Shown here piece after piece: positions 22,093 to 30,479 of a stretch of DNA of 30,479 nt (position 1 is its first letter; the number at the start of each line of letters is the position of its first letter). The notes below the pieces were generated by a model, which was given only the letters and a program-made list of their open reading frames with translations, was not told where the DNA came from and did not search any database. The stretch is from contig CAMAMZ010000004.1 of assembly GCA_945837185.1 (NCBI GenBank), positions 1 to 30,479 of the forward strand, read 5' to 3'. The DNA comes from an uncultured Bacteroidales bacterium (GTDB lineage Bacteria; Bacteroidota; Bacteroidia; Bacteroidales; Bacteroidaceae). The position numbers and the translations under genes were made by a program.

Positions 22093-24435
22093 TTAGAACG
22101 GATAACCCACTGCCAGATGCAAGCTCTGCCCATCTTTGAACGATGGGATGTTATAGAATCCACTGCGTCCGGTATCATAAGGCACATGGAGTCCCACGCC
22201 CCAGTCAACACGGATCACGAACAGCCCTACATCGTAGCGCAAGCCCACACCAGAGCCCACTGCCAACTCTTTCAAGAACGACCCCGCCTTAAAGCGCGAC
22301 TCCGGACGGTTAGCATCTGAGCGTAACGTCCATACATTGCCTGCATCCAGAAAAACCGCTCCGTAAAGACTTCCAAACAAATGCGGACGAAATTCCAGAT
22401 TGGCAAGGAATTTCAAGTCGCCTGTTTGTTCCACATACGACAGTTTAGAGGATTGCGGATGATATTTGCCAGGGCCTATACTGCGCACATTAAAAGCTCG
22501 CACACTATTGGCACCACCCACATAAAACTGTTCATAATAAGGAGCCTGGCGGGCATTACCAAAACTGTACACGGCTCCCGCACCCACATGGGCCACAACA
22601 GAAGAGCCTTCGGTAAGTCTCCACTGCTTAATGAAATCTGTTTGAATCTTCACAAACTGTGCGAAAGGATTCTTGAACATTTCCTTGTTCTCTTTACTCC
22701 AAGACTCGCCCGCAGCGGCATAAGCGGCAGCCAGCACGTTGCCCGCTTCGCTTACCGTAGTTTCCCAAGTAATAGGATGCCGCTTGGTGGCAGCGTTACT
22801 ATATTTATAGGTGTAACTCATTTTGGGAACAAACTGGTCGCGCATAGACACACTCAAATAAGGATTAGCATCGAGCAACTCCTTGAATGCGTCGGTTTGT
22901 TCTTTCATATACTCATACGACAGAATCAGCGGACTAAAACTATGCCGCGAGCTCACAGACGTTTGCCATGCGTAAGTAAGTTCTCCCGAAATGACCCTTC
23001 GTTTGAAATACCCCGCCCTATTGAGCACATTGAGCGAGGCCTTCAGCATTGTTGAGGGTGTTGACCATGTATACAGCTTTTTCGAGCTTCTTCTACGTTT
23101 ATTTCCCGAAGAACGTTGCAACAACGTGCTGGGCGTAATCAATCGGGGAAAAGTGAGTGAGGCATCACCACCATATTCATACGACTTTACGCCCGATGAG
23201 CTGCCTTCATTCTGATGTCCGGTTTGCCATTCATACGACCCATGCAGATTCAAGTCCAAACGTTCACCGCCTCTGAAAGCATTACGTTTGGCAAAACCCA
23301 TCACCAGTTCCGGACCTATCCGTCCTGTCGTCTTTCCTTTGGCATTGGCTTCTACATAGAAATCATAAGGTTTGTCGAACACGAGGTCGAGGGTAAGGTC
23401 GAGGGTGTCCTTTCCTCTCGGAACATAACGGAGCCCCGTATAACTGTATAACCCCATCTGTTGAAAGGCAGCGAGTGTTTGCTGTTCATTCTCGAAACGA
23501 TATAAGGAATCGGCATGAAGATACAGGCCATGCCGCACCACTCCCATGCGTATCGGTGGGCGGTTGCCATTATAATGCAAGGTGAAAGCTTTGCGTTTTT
23601 TGGTGTTCCTCAACGAGTCGGTAAACTCCCGTTTATAGTTGATATCGATTTTTCCGATATGCCATGGCCGTTCAACCTTCTCGTCTAAACTGTCAGCAAG
23701 ACACAGGCGAACCATTGCTTTGCCCGGCAAACTCACCGTATCGGCCAAATACGACGCCATTCCCGACTGGTAATAATAATACCCATGATTGCGCAACAAC
23801 TGACCAATACGCTGTCGTTCCAATTCCAGGTTGGCTACACTGAAAGGTTCACCGTTTTTGATCCGGGCATCCTTTTCTGTTGCTTGTATCAAACTATCGG
23901 CATGCGAAGGGAAACCCATATAACGGATAGAATCCATGCGCCATAAAGGACCCATGTCTACCTTATATGCCACCTTCGCCTTTTTAGGATTGCGCCCCGT
24001 CAACTCTTCCCAAGTGACACGCCCCTGAAAATAGCCATACTTGTGCAACTGGTTCTCGGCCACTGATGCACGCAATCGCGGATTCACCTCACTCATCAAC
24101 TTCGGTTTGGCACCAAAGGCCTTGATAGCCCACTTGGCTATGGGTGAAGACGAATGAGAGAACGCATTCCATATCCATAACTTCCATTGAAAAGGAGTAC
24201 GATAATAACTACTTCCCAAGATGGCGCCATTGGGTGCAGAAGCCAGCACCGATTCCATCTCTGTCAACACATTGTCGGCATGCTCACACGGTTCATATTC
24301 AGCATACGAAATCTTTTTCAACCCCGTGAACAACTGTTCGTCATCGGGCAGAGCCCTTGTGGTGGAACACGAGGAGGCTCCTATCATCCATAAGGCACAA
24401 CCACATGCCATGAGCAGAATATAAATGGGTTTCAT
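22093..24435 (-). CDS. tamL: TamL: lipoprotein TamA-like Omp85 outer-membrane assembly protein
   Basis: The 780-aa Omp85-superfamily protein starts with a lipoprotein signal (SSC, C23 expected to be lipidated) instead of an ordinary signal peptide. POTRA-like repeats cover about 30-360, for example WHIGKIDINYKREFTD. The C-terminal 16-strand barrel spans about 370-780. The conserved lid-loop motif reads VRAF (645-648; VRGF in many homologues), and the chain ends in LHLAVGYPF with the terminal aromatic beta-signal. In Bacteroidota the TamA role is filled by such a lipoprotein, TamL, working with TamB. The start is 3 bp after the tamB stop, so the two are translated together. Confidence 0.9.
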   Translation of the reverse strand: MKPIYILLMACGCALWMIGASSCSTTRALPDDEQLFTGLKKISYAEYEPCEHADNVLTEMESVLASAPNGAILGSSYYRTPFQWKLWIWNAFSHSSSPIAKWAIKAFGAKPKLMSEVNPRLRASVAENQLHKYGYFQGRVTWEELTGRNPKKAKVAYKVDMGPLWRMDSIRYMGFPSHADSLIQATEKDARIKNGEPFSVANLELERQRIGQLLRNHGYYYYQSGMASYLADTVSLPGKAMVRLCLADSLDEKVERPWHIGKIDINYKREFTDSLRNTKKRKAFTLHYNGNRPPIRMGVVRHGLYLHADSLYRFENEQQTLAAFQQMGLYSYTGLRYVPRGKDTLDLTLDLVFDKPYDFYVEANAKGKTTGRIGPELVMGFAKRNAFRGGERLDLNLHGSYEWQTGHQNEGSSSGVKSYEYGGDASLTFPRLITPSTLLQRSSGNKRRRSSKKLYTWSTPSTMLKASLNVLNRAGYFKRRVISGELTYAWQTSVSSRHSFSPLILSYEYMKEQTDAFKELLDANPYLSVSMRDQFVPKMSYTYKYSNAATKRHPITWETTVSEAGNVLAAAYAAAGESWSKENKEMFKNPFAQFVKIQTDFIKQWRLTEGSSVVAHVGAGAVYSFGNARQAPYYEQFYVGGANSVRAFNVRSIGPGKYHPQSSKLSYVEQTGDLKFLANLEFRPHLFGSLYGAVFLDAGNVWTLRSDANRPESRFKAGSFLKELAVGSGVGLRYDVGLFVIRVDWGVGLHVPYDTGRSGFYNIPSFKDGQSLHLAVGYPF

Positions 24436-24438
24436 AGC

Positions 24439-27400
24439 TTACTTCTTTATCTTGTTTGTTTGCGTTACGGAATCCTTTTTCAACGGAGTTTGGCGCAATG
24501 GTGCCAGCAACAATTTGTCGGAAGAGAAGATATCCTGAAAATGCCTTAACTTACGCTTCCACATAAAGCCCACTCCATACTCACCCAAATAGCCTTCTAA
24601 CCAGTCGTATTTGTTATTGTCATAAAACAGGCGAAGATACTGACTGGCTTTCTGATTGAGTCGGTATTGCACCTCCACGTTATTGAAGAAGGAATTGTTG
24701 TCGTTACGATTCACATCTACCTCTGCACCAGTAGAAACCTTTCCACCAATATTGACACTGAGACGATTGTTCCACAAACGTTTGGAGAAACTGAAATTAT
24801 AATCCGTGTGCATTCCTCCTGACACAGTGGCAGCATTGTCCACACTCATGCTGAGATTAAGTCCCATCGACTGCATGGCCTTTCCTGCCACATTGTTTAT
24901 TTCGGATTGCAGGAAACTGCTCAATGCGTTGTTCATGGAAAACGACCCCGTATTACCATCTGCGAGATACATTCCCGAAGCGAGCATTGTGATGGCCACC
25001 TTACTTCTGCCTTCTACCGTCATCGTCTTCAGTTCATCGCTCACCGTCATGTCGTTCGGGGCATCTATCACGAACTCCACACCCAACTGACTGAGTGTTT
25101 GAGACAGTTTTACGCCACAGTCAAAGTCCACAACCCTGCCACTCCCTGATGCCCCATCCACCGAAGCCTTAACATGTTCCACAGCCGTGATGTGCAGATT
25201 AGGATTCATCGGATCGCCCCTGAACTCAAGGTAACTGCCATCTTGAATCTCAAAGGTTTTCAGCGGAATGATAGGCAAGGAATATTTCATTTCACCATTA
25301 CTCAACGTATAACGTCCGGTGAGCGTCAGGTTGTCTATCGGGTTATAGCTCATAAGCAAGTTGCCTCCTCCCATGAGGTCGATATAATTGGAATGGTCGG
25401 CATTGAGCATGCAGAGAATATGTGCCGACTCGTCAATAGCCAGACTCAGTTGCATATCCAAGCCCGTAAGTGCCGGTCGTTGCACCACCTCTTCTGTAGC
25501 ATCGTAGAAATTGACAAAAGTTACCAGCTCATTCAACTGATTGTCATTTGTCAACTGTGCGTCGCGCATAACATAGGTCATGTCAGTATTCCCTAACACA
25601 TCAAGCCTACCCCTCATGCGCAACGATTCCAAAGGCCCGTTGAGCATGGCATAGAAATTGACAAACGCCTTTCCATAAGCTTCCGAACGCGGATTCTCCT
25701 TGGCATCAATCAACTTGAAGTTCTGCGCCCGCATGCGTAGGTTCAGGTTCATCGCGTTCAGGCGGGAGAAATCAAGATAGCCATACAGATTCAGCGGCGA
25801 ACCATTGCTGGCATACATTTCAAAGTTCTCAAAATGCAACTTGCTGTCTTCAATGCGCACTGGATCGTTTGCAAACCGCATTGTCACGCCATAAGGATCA
25901 CTATATAAATAGGTGGAATCTAAGAAGAGTTCACCATTCATCTTGGGCTGCGCCAAAGAGCCCTTTACAGAAAGCGTGCCCTCTCCACGTCCTCGCAATC
26001 CCACAATATGGTCAGGAATAAAGGCATTGGCCCATTCTATGGGAAATTGATTCATGCCTAACGTTGCATCAAGATAGCCCTCATCTGCCGATTGGTAGGT
26101 TCCTTGAATGGTGGCCACCTCATTGCCATTATGATACAGCATGCCATCCACATAATGTGCGCTATCTGCCTGCGGCATATATACGAACTCCGACCCGATT
26201 GTTCCCATCGGATAGTGTTCGTAAATCATATTTTTCACTTCCACTGCCGATGATACGGAGAGGTCAGTGTTTGTCTTCACCACGTGGAAGTCTCCGTTCA
26301 TCACACCACCCATTTGGGGCAAATATGGAATGACGGACAACACTTTCTCTAAGTCAAACTGATGCAACGACAGCGTAATATCCTGCAATGCATCCTCATT
26401 GGTATCATCGGAATAGATTTGCACACCCATGCCATCGGCAGCACGCAACTTCAAGTCGGCCGACACACGATGGTTACGTGCCAGGAACACGTAATTGCTG
26501 TCGTTCACTGCAAACTGTTTATAGCCCAAGATAGGATTCTCGCCAAAGATACGTACTCTCACACCCTCCGGCTCCATATTCGCCGACAAGCCCATGCGTA
26601 TGCCCAACCTATCCTTTCGGTCGTAAACACTTGCCGTGCAATAGGTGCCATGTTCTTTGATTCCACCTTGCAGAAGGGCATTGAAACCGTAATCCGGATG
26701 GTTCTTGCTATTACGCACCTGTGCCGTATAGGTGGTGCGTAAGGAATCGGAATGCATGGCCAAGCGTAGGGTGTCAAGGCGCATACTGTCCACCACAGCC
26801 GAGTCAATCTGCAAATAACCATTAAGACCCTTCATCGGTGATGCCTGCCATGCCATATCAATATGCTTCATGGCATAACCGCCCCGTTTCAAGACACGTG
26901 CAAACACATTCTTGCTTCCACTGTTGAGAGCAATATCCAGTTGAGGCAGGCACGCACTCAAACGCGACTTGTCAATATAGTTGTCACGCAATTGCAATTT
27001 CGCTTCGTCTACCAACTGTGCAATCTGTTTGGAAATGGTACGGATGCTCTGCGAAGCGTCTGCGGTGAGATGGAAATCACCGCAATCAATCCGTGCATGC
27101 GTTGTATCAGTGAGCGCTATTAAATCTAATGTCGTATCTTCCGGACGATAGGTCGTTTCTCGGTCGCGTATCACCACATCACTGATGAATCCCTTCAATA
27201 TCAAGGATTTCTTAAAATCGCAAGCCATATCAAGATGACTGCACACCGACACCGAGAAAGGGTCTTTCAGCACGCCCATGGCCTGTATGTCGGCTTGTGC
27301 AAGATCACATACAAAGGTTCCTTCCACACGTTTGCCATTGGCAAAACCATCAAAGAGCACATTCCCATTGGCCAGTTTGTTATGACTATCCAAATCCAAA

Positions 27401-28977
27401 CGCACATGCCCCTTCCCCATCACCAGCGATGCTGTAACATTGTCTATGCGATGTTGCCGATAGCCCAAATTCTCAATCACGGTATGTGCTTTCAGGCGTG
27501 TAGCAGGCGACAGCAGATTGGTTCCCACGCCTTGGGCCTGTAAGCGTGCTGTCAGCGTTCCTAATCCATATTTCGGCAAGATCTTTCCCAAACGAAGTCC
27601 TGTGGCCCGCAAATCAGCACTATAGGCCATTCGCTTACTGTCAAGAATGGCATTGCCCCGCAAATTTCCCTTACCATCCGTAACGGTCAAGGCTGCTTCA
27701 TAACGACTCCCCTGCGCCTTCACGCGCGCCTTGGCTCCCAATCCCGTGGTCATTCCTCCCATAGGCGAGCATGCCACATCGAGCTCAGCCTGTGCTATCA
27801 AGCTGTCAATACTTGTAGGATGTTGAGCCCAAGCCTTTAACGACAAGTCGGTTGTTTGGGGTAATGGAGTGGGCGCAGTGCCCAACAAACAAAGAATGTC
27901 TTTTTTATCAATACGTGCATGAAGCTGTCCTTTCACCTTCCCTTTGCCACCAGGCGTGAAGGCATCTGGGGCCATAGAAGCCTGCGCCTTGACAGCCGAG
28001 AAAGCCGTATTAAGTTGCAAATCGGTGATTTTAGTTTGCCGTGTGTCCATCGTCACAGCAGCTTGAAGATGGGTGAGTTGCAAGCCACACCTTTCCTTGA
28101 AAGCAAGCTGTTGCAAAAGGAGTTTCCCTTCTTTAGGCCCATAACAAGCCGCTCCTGTATGCAACTGCAAATCATAGAGCGCGATATGGTTAGGATCAAA
28201 ACCTTTCACGAAAGGTATATAGCGATTGTCTAAGGCCAATCGGCTTTCAAGCAACCGGACAGCACCAACCTGGTAATTCTGCTCACCCAAATCAACACGC
28301 ACCTGCTCAACATCAGCCTTTCCAAGATGTGCAAGAAGCGATGTGCTATCATCGGGCAACGCCAACGTAATGGCACAACGTTCGGCACGGAACAAGCCTA
28401 ACTGCAATTTCCAGCGGTTAGTACTGGGCGTAGTGTCAGGTGGAACGGTATCGCTGAGCGCAATAGAAAGGCGCGTATCTTTCAGAAACACCTTTCGTAG
28501 CGTAGCCTCTTCCTTAGCCGGCACAATGGCATCCGTCCACAAGAGCAACTGCCCTATCCTGCCATCAACACGTGCTTCTGGTATCAGATTGCCTGTATGC
28601 AGCGACACATGTTGCAGGAGGAGCTTGCCAATGCACACCTCTCCTTTCAGCAAAGGGAGGAGCTTCACATTACACACCAAAGATTGCACGTCAGCCACGG
28701 TATCTCGCATCATACGATGACGTGTACTATCCAGGCGGTCTTTCATCACCAACACATCTTCCACCTTCAAATCCAAAGGGAATGCTAATCGCACTTTGCC
28801 AATACTTATAGCCATTCCTGTTTGCTCAGATGCATAGGACGAAGCCTTGTTGACAGCCCATTGCTGGAAGGGCGGAAGATAGAGGAGCAGAGCGAGCAGA
28901 CACACTAGCACGATTGGCGTTGCAAGGGCAACGCCTGTCCATCGGCCAATTTTCTTTATTTTTCCTACAACGCTCAT
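24439..28977 (-). CDS. tamB: TamB-family translocation/assembly module protein
   Basis: The 1512-aa envelope protein has an N-terminal signal-anchor helix (about 15-36) followed by the AsmA/TamB-like start FQQWAVNKASSYASEQTGMAI. A very long repetitive beta-rich region forms the predicted hydrophobic taco-shaped groove across the periplasm. The C-terminal DUF490/TamB domain covers roughly 1080-1490, with DNLTLTGRYTLSNGEMKYSL and LEFRGDPMNPNLHI as signatures. Family members work with TamA/TamL and are implicated in outer-membrane protein assembly and phospholipid transport. The gene lies between rluA (15 bp gap) and tamL (3 bp gap). Length is at the upper end of the usual range, as in other Bacteroidota. 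Confidence 0.92.
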   Translation of the reverse strand: MSVVGKIKKIGRWTGVALATPIVLVCLLALLLYLPPFQQWAVNKASSYASEQTGMAISIGKVRLAFPLDLKVEDVLVMKDRLDSTRHRMMRDTVADVQSLVCNVKLLPLLKGEVCIGKLLLQHVSLHTGNLIPEARVDGRIGQLLLWTDAIVPAKEEATLRKVFLKDTRLSIALSDTVPPDTTPSTNRWKLQLGLFRAERCAITLALPDDSTSLLAHLGKADVEQVRVDLGEQNYQVGAVRLLESRLALDNRYIPFVKGFDPNHIALYDLQLHTGAACYGPKEGKLLLQQLAFKERCGLQLTHLQAAVTMDTRQTKITDLQLNTAFSAVKAQASMAPDAFTPGGKGKVKGQLHARIDKKDILCLLGTAPTPLPQTTDLSLKAWAQHPTSIDSLIAQAELDVACSPMGGMTTGLGAKARVKAQGSRYEAALTVTDGKGNLRGNAILDSKRMAYSADLRATGLRLGKILPKYGLGTLTARLQAQGVGTNLLSPATRLKAHTVIENLGYRQHRIDNVTASLVMGKGHVRLDLDSHNKLANGNVLFDGFANGKRVEGTFVCDLAQADIQAMGVLKDPFSVSVCSHLDMACDFKKSLILKGFISDVVIRDRETTYRPEDTTLDLIALTDTTHARIDCGDFHLTADASQSIRTISKQIAQLVDEAKLQLRDNYIDKSRLSACLPQLDIALNSGSKNVFARVLKRGGYAMKHIDMAWQASPMKGLNGYLQIDSAVVDSMRLDTLRLAMHSDSLRTTYTAQVRNSKNHPDYGFNALLQGGIKEHGTYCTASVYDRKDRLGIRMGLSANMEPEGVRVRIFGENPILGYKQFAVNDSNYVFLARNHRVSADLKLRAADGMGVQIYSDDTNEDALQDITLSLHQFDLEKVLSVIPYLPQMGGVMNGDFHVVKTNTDLSVSSAVEVKNMIYEHYPMGTIGSEFVYMPQADSAHYVDGMLYHNGNEVATIQGTYQSADEGYLDATLGMNQFPIEWANAFIPDHIVGLRGRGEGTLSVKGSLAQPKMNGELFLDSTYLYSDPYGVTMRFANDPVRIEDSKLHFENFEMYASNGSPLNLYGYLDFSRLNAMNLNLRMRAQNFKLIDAKENPRSEAYGKAFVNFYAMLNGPLESLRMRGRLDVLGNTDMTYVMRDAQLTNDNQLNELVTFVNFYDATEEVVQRPALTGLDMQLSLAIDESAHILCMLNADHSNYIDLMGGGNLLMSYNPIDNLTLTGRYTLSNGEMKYSLPIIPLKTFEIQDGSYLEFRGDPMNPNLHITAVEHVKASVDGASGSGRVVDFDCGVKLSQTLSQLGVEFVIDAPNDMTVSDELKTMTVEGRSKVAITMLASGMYLADGNTGSFSMNNALSSFLQSEINNVAGKAMQSMGLNLSMSVDNAATVSGGMHTDYNFSFSKRLWNNRLSVNIGGKVSTGAEVDVNRNDNNSFFNNVEVQYRLNQKASQYLRLFYDNNKYDWLEGYLGEYGVGFMWKRKLRHFQDIFSSDKLLLAPLRQTPLKKDSVTQTNKIKK

Positions 28978-28992
28978 ACCACCTCCATTTCT

Positions 28993-29661
28993 TTAAGGTT
29001 GAATGGCCTGCCACAGATTATCGGCAGGCACAGGTGCCTCCACGGCAATTTCCTGTTTCGACACAGGATGCACAAAGGTAATCTTTCGTGCCAACAACGA
29101 GATACTTGCATCAGGGTTGGAACGCTGTGCCCCATATTTTAAATCACCCTTGATAGGACATCCTATCTTTGCCAACTGACAACGAATTTGATGGTGCCTT
29201 CCCGTCATGAGCTGTACTTCCAAAAGGCTGTAACGATCGGTATGCCCTATGAGCCGATAATGCAACATGGCTTTTTTGGCCTTTGGCGTTTCCTTGTCAT
29301 AGGCATAACTCTTGTTCTGCTTTTCATTGCGCACCAACCAATGCGTGAGCGTGGCCTCTTCCATGGGCGGAAGGCCTTTTACAATAGCCCAATAGGTTTT
29401 ATGCACATCGCCAACACGAAAGAGTTCATTGAGACGTGACAGCGCTTTGGAAGTTTTTGCAAAGACAACCAATCCTGAAACAGGTCGATCCAAACGATGC
29501 ACTACACCCAAGAACACATTGCCTGGTTTGTGGCATGTTTCTTTGATATACTCCTTCACAATTTCAGAAAGAGGTCGGTCACCGGTCTTATCACCTTGCA
29601 CGATCTCCCCACTGCTCTTATTGACAATGATAATATGGTTATCTTCGTAAACTACCTGCAT
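28993..29661 (-). CDS. RluA-family RNA pseudouridine synthase
   Basis: The 222-aa enzyme isomerises uridine to pseudouridine in rRNA or tRNA. The catalytic aspartate is D58 in VVHRLDRPVSGL, and the family motifs VYEDNHIIIVNK, LLEVQLMTGRHHQIRCQLA and CPIKGDLKYGA are all present. No S4 RNA-binding domain precedes the catalytic domain, which matches the short RluA/RluC-like forms in Bacteroidota. A longer frame begins at 29709, but those codons are made of the fabG terminator hairpin, so the ATG at 29661 is the likely start. It heads the operon with tamB and tamL. The modified position cannot be assigned. Confidence 0.92.
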   Translation of the reverse strand: MQVVYEDNHIIIVNKSSGEIVQGDKTGDRPLSEIVKEYIKETCHKPGNVFLGVVHRLDRPVSGLVVFAKTSKALSRLNELFRVGDVHKTYWAIVKGLPPMEEATLTHWLVRNEKQNKSYAYDKETPKAKKAMLHYRLIGHTDRYSLLEVQLMTGRHHQIRCQLAKIGCPIKGDLKYGAQRSNPDASISLLARKITFVHPVSKQEIAVEAPVPADNLWQAIQP

Positions 29662-29678
29662 AAGTCGAAAAAATGACA

Positions 29679-29710
29679 AATGGTCATGGGAACAATAACC
29701 CATGACCATT
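29679..29710 (-). terminator. Terminator of the fabG transcript
   Basis: A perfect 12-bp stem pairs 29679-29690 (AATGGTCATGGG) with 29699-29710 around an 8-nt loop. On the minus strand it is followed by TTTGTCATTTTTTC. It lies 17 bp after the fabG stop and 18 bp before the rluA start. Confidence 0.88.
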
Positions 29711-29726
29711 CCTTTGTGTGTTGTGA

Positions 29727-30479
29727 TTACATGTTCATACCGCCATCCACCTGGATAACCTGTCCGGAAACATAGCTGGAGAGGTCAGAAGCCAGATAGA
29801 GAGCCGTGTTGGCAATATCCTCTGTTGTACCACCACGGCGGAGTGGAATCTTGCTTGCCCACTCTTTACGCACCTCTTCCGAAAGCGCCTGTGTCATGGC
29901 AGTATCTATGAAGCCAGGAGCAATGGCATTGGCACGGATTCCCTTCGGACCCATCTCCTGAGCCACACTCTTAGCCAAAGCTATCAAACCTGCCTTTGAA
30001 GCAGCATAGTTTGCCTGACCAGCATTGCCATGCACACCTACAACAGATGCCATGTTGATGATGGAACCTTTACGCTGACGCATCATTACGGGCACACATG
30101 CGTGGATAAAGTTGAAAGCACTCTTCAAGTTCACAGCAATCACGGCATCCCACTGCTGCTCTGACATACGCAACATCAAACCGTCTTTTGTGATACCGGC
30201 ATTATTTACCAGAATATCAATGCTACCAAATTCTTCCTTCACCTTTGCCACAACCTCTTCAGTCTGTGCGAAATCAGCAGCGTTGCTGGCATAGCCCTTT
30301 GCCTTTACTCCTAATGCGGCAATCTCACGTTCTGTAGCAAGTCCACCATGCTCTTCGTCAATAAAGAGGTCAGTAAATGCAACATTTGCTCCTTCAGCAG
30401 CAAACTTCAATGCGATGGCCTTACCAATGCCACGCGCAGCACCTGTAATCAGGGCTGTCTTACCTGTTAATAATCCCAT
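29727..30479 (-). CDS. fabG: 3-oxoacyl-[acyl-carrier-protein] reductase FabG
   Basis: The 250-aa short-chain dehydrogenase reduces 3-oxoacyl-ACP with NADPH in fatty acid elongation. It has the cofactor motif GAARGIG (13-19), NNAG (92-95), and the catalytic S145, Y158 and K162 (YAASK). The C-terminus VSGQVIQVDGGMNM is the standard FabG ending. The start MGLLTGKTALITGAARGIG coincides with the last base of the window, so the coding region is complete but its promoter lies outside. It is separated from rluA by a strong terminator, so fabG expression is not expected to drive tamB/tamL fully. Confidence 0.95.
   Translation of the reverse strand: MGLLTGKTALITGAARGIGKAIALKFAAEGANVAFTDLFIDEEHGGLATEREIAALGVKAKGYASNAADFAQTEEVVAKVKEEFGSIDILVNNAGITKDGLMLRMSEQQWDAVIAVNLKSAFNFIHACVPVMMRQRKGSIINMASVVGVHGNAGQANYAASKAGLIALAKSVAQEMGPKGIRANAIAPGFIDTAMTQALSEEVRKEWASKIPLRRGGTTEDIANTALYLASDLSSYVSGQVIQVDGGMNM

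Noticed and set aside
22381..23055. Plus-strand frame of 224 codons
   Set aside because: It is antisense to tamL and has no recognisable motif.

Overview
The window looks like chromosomal DNA of a Bacteroidota bacterium, most likely a Prevotella-type member of the Bacteroidales. This rests on repeated TAnnTTTG promoter elements (often with TTTG about 19 nt upstream), the near absence of Shine-Dalgarno sequences, and several Bacteroidota-typical families: DUF4494, NigD-like lipoproteins, DUF4738, a lipoprotein TamA (TamL), and lipoproteins with acidic residues after the lipid-bearing Cys. The genus is inference. I see no tRNA, rRNA, CRISPR array, phage or IS element.

Layout. Bases 1-426 hold an AT-rich leader with a long hairpin and a perfect 29-bp tandem duplication in front of a secreted GH3 glycoside hydrolase (427-2715). 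A Crp/Fnr-type regulator follows (2949-3542). Next come two divergent operons: DUF4494-yggS on the minus strand, and a PLP aminotransferase overlapping an FtsX/LolCE-type permease on the plus strand. Their -7 elements form a perfect inverted repeat. Two tandem acyl-CoA synthetase-like paralogues (7485-10848) end in a strong terminator.

A gene-free stretch of about 770 bp (10849-11620) is rich in palindromes. It includes a 27-bp perfect inverted repeat whose two arms each contain the same 20-bp palindrome. It leads into the most notable locus of the window: a NigD-like lipoprotein with an acidic surface-export signature, an ECF sigma factor, and a protein with a short cytoplasmic N-terminus, one inner-membrane helix, a long low-complexity linker and a C-terminal outer-membrane beta-barrel. 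This matches the dual membrane-spanning anti-sigma factor (Dma) architecture described in Bacteroides thetaiotaomicron, where a Dma and its sigma factor control outer-membrane vesiculation through a NigD protein. Here all three components lie side by side.

The rest is mostly on the minus strand: a SulP transporter with a STAS domain, a DUF554 membrane protein, an nrnA-like DHH phosphoesterase operon with two lipoproteins, a sugar-nucleotidyltransferase-like enzyme, and an rluA-tamB-tamL operon behind fabG. On the plus strand are the thiol peroxidase bcp and a secreted protein with an aspartyl-protease-like layout whose catalytic motifs look degenerate. Envelope biogenesis is a recurring theme: TamB/TamL, the LolCE-like permease, several lipoproteins and the Dma system.
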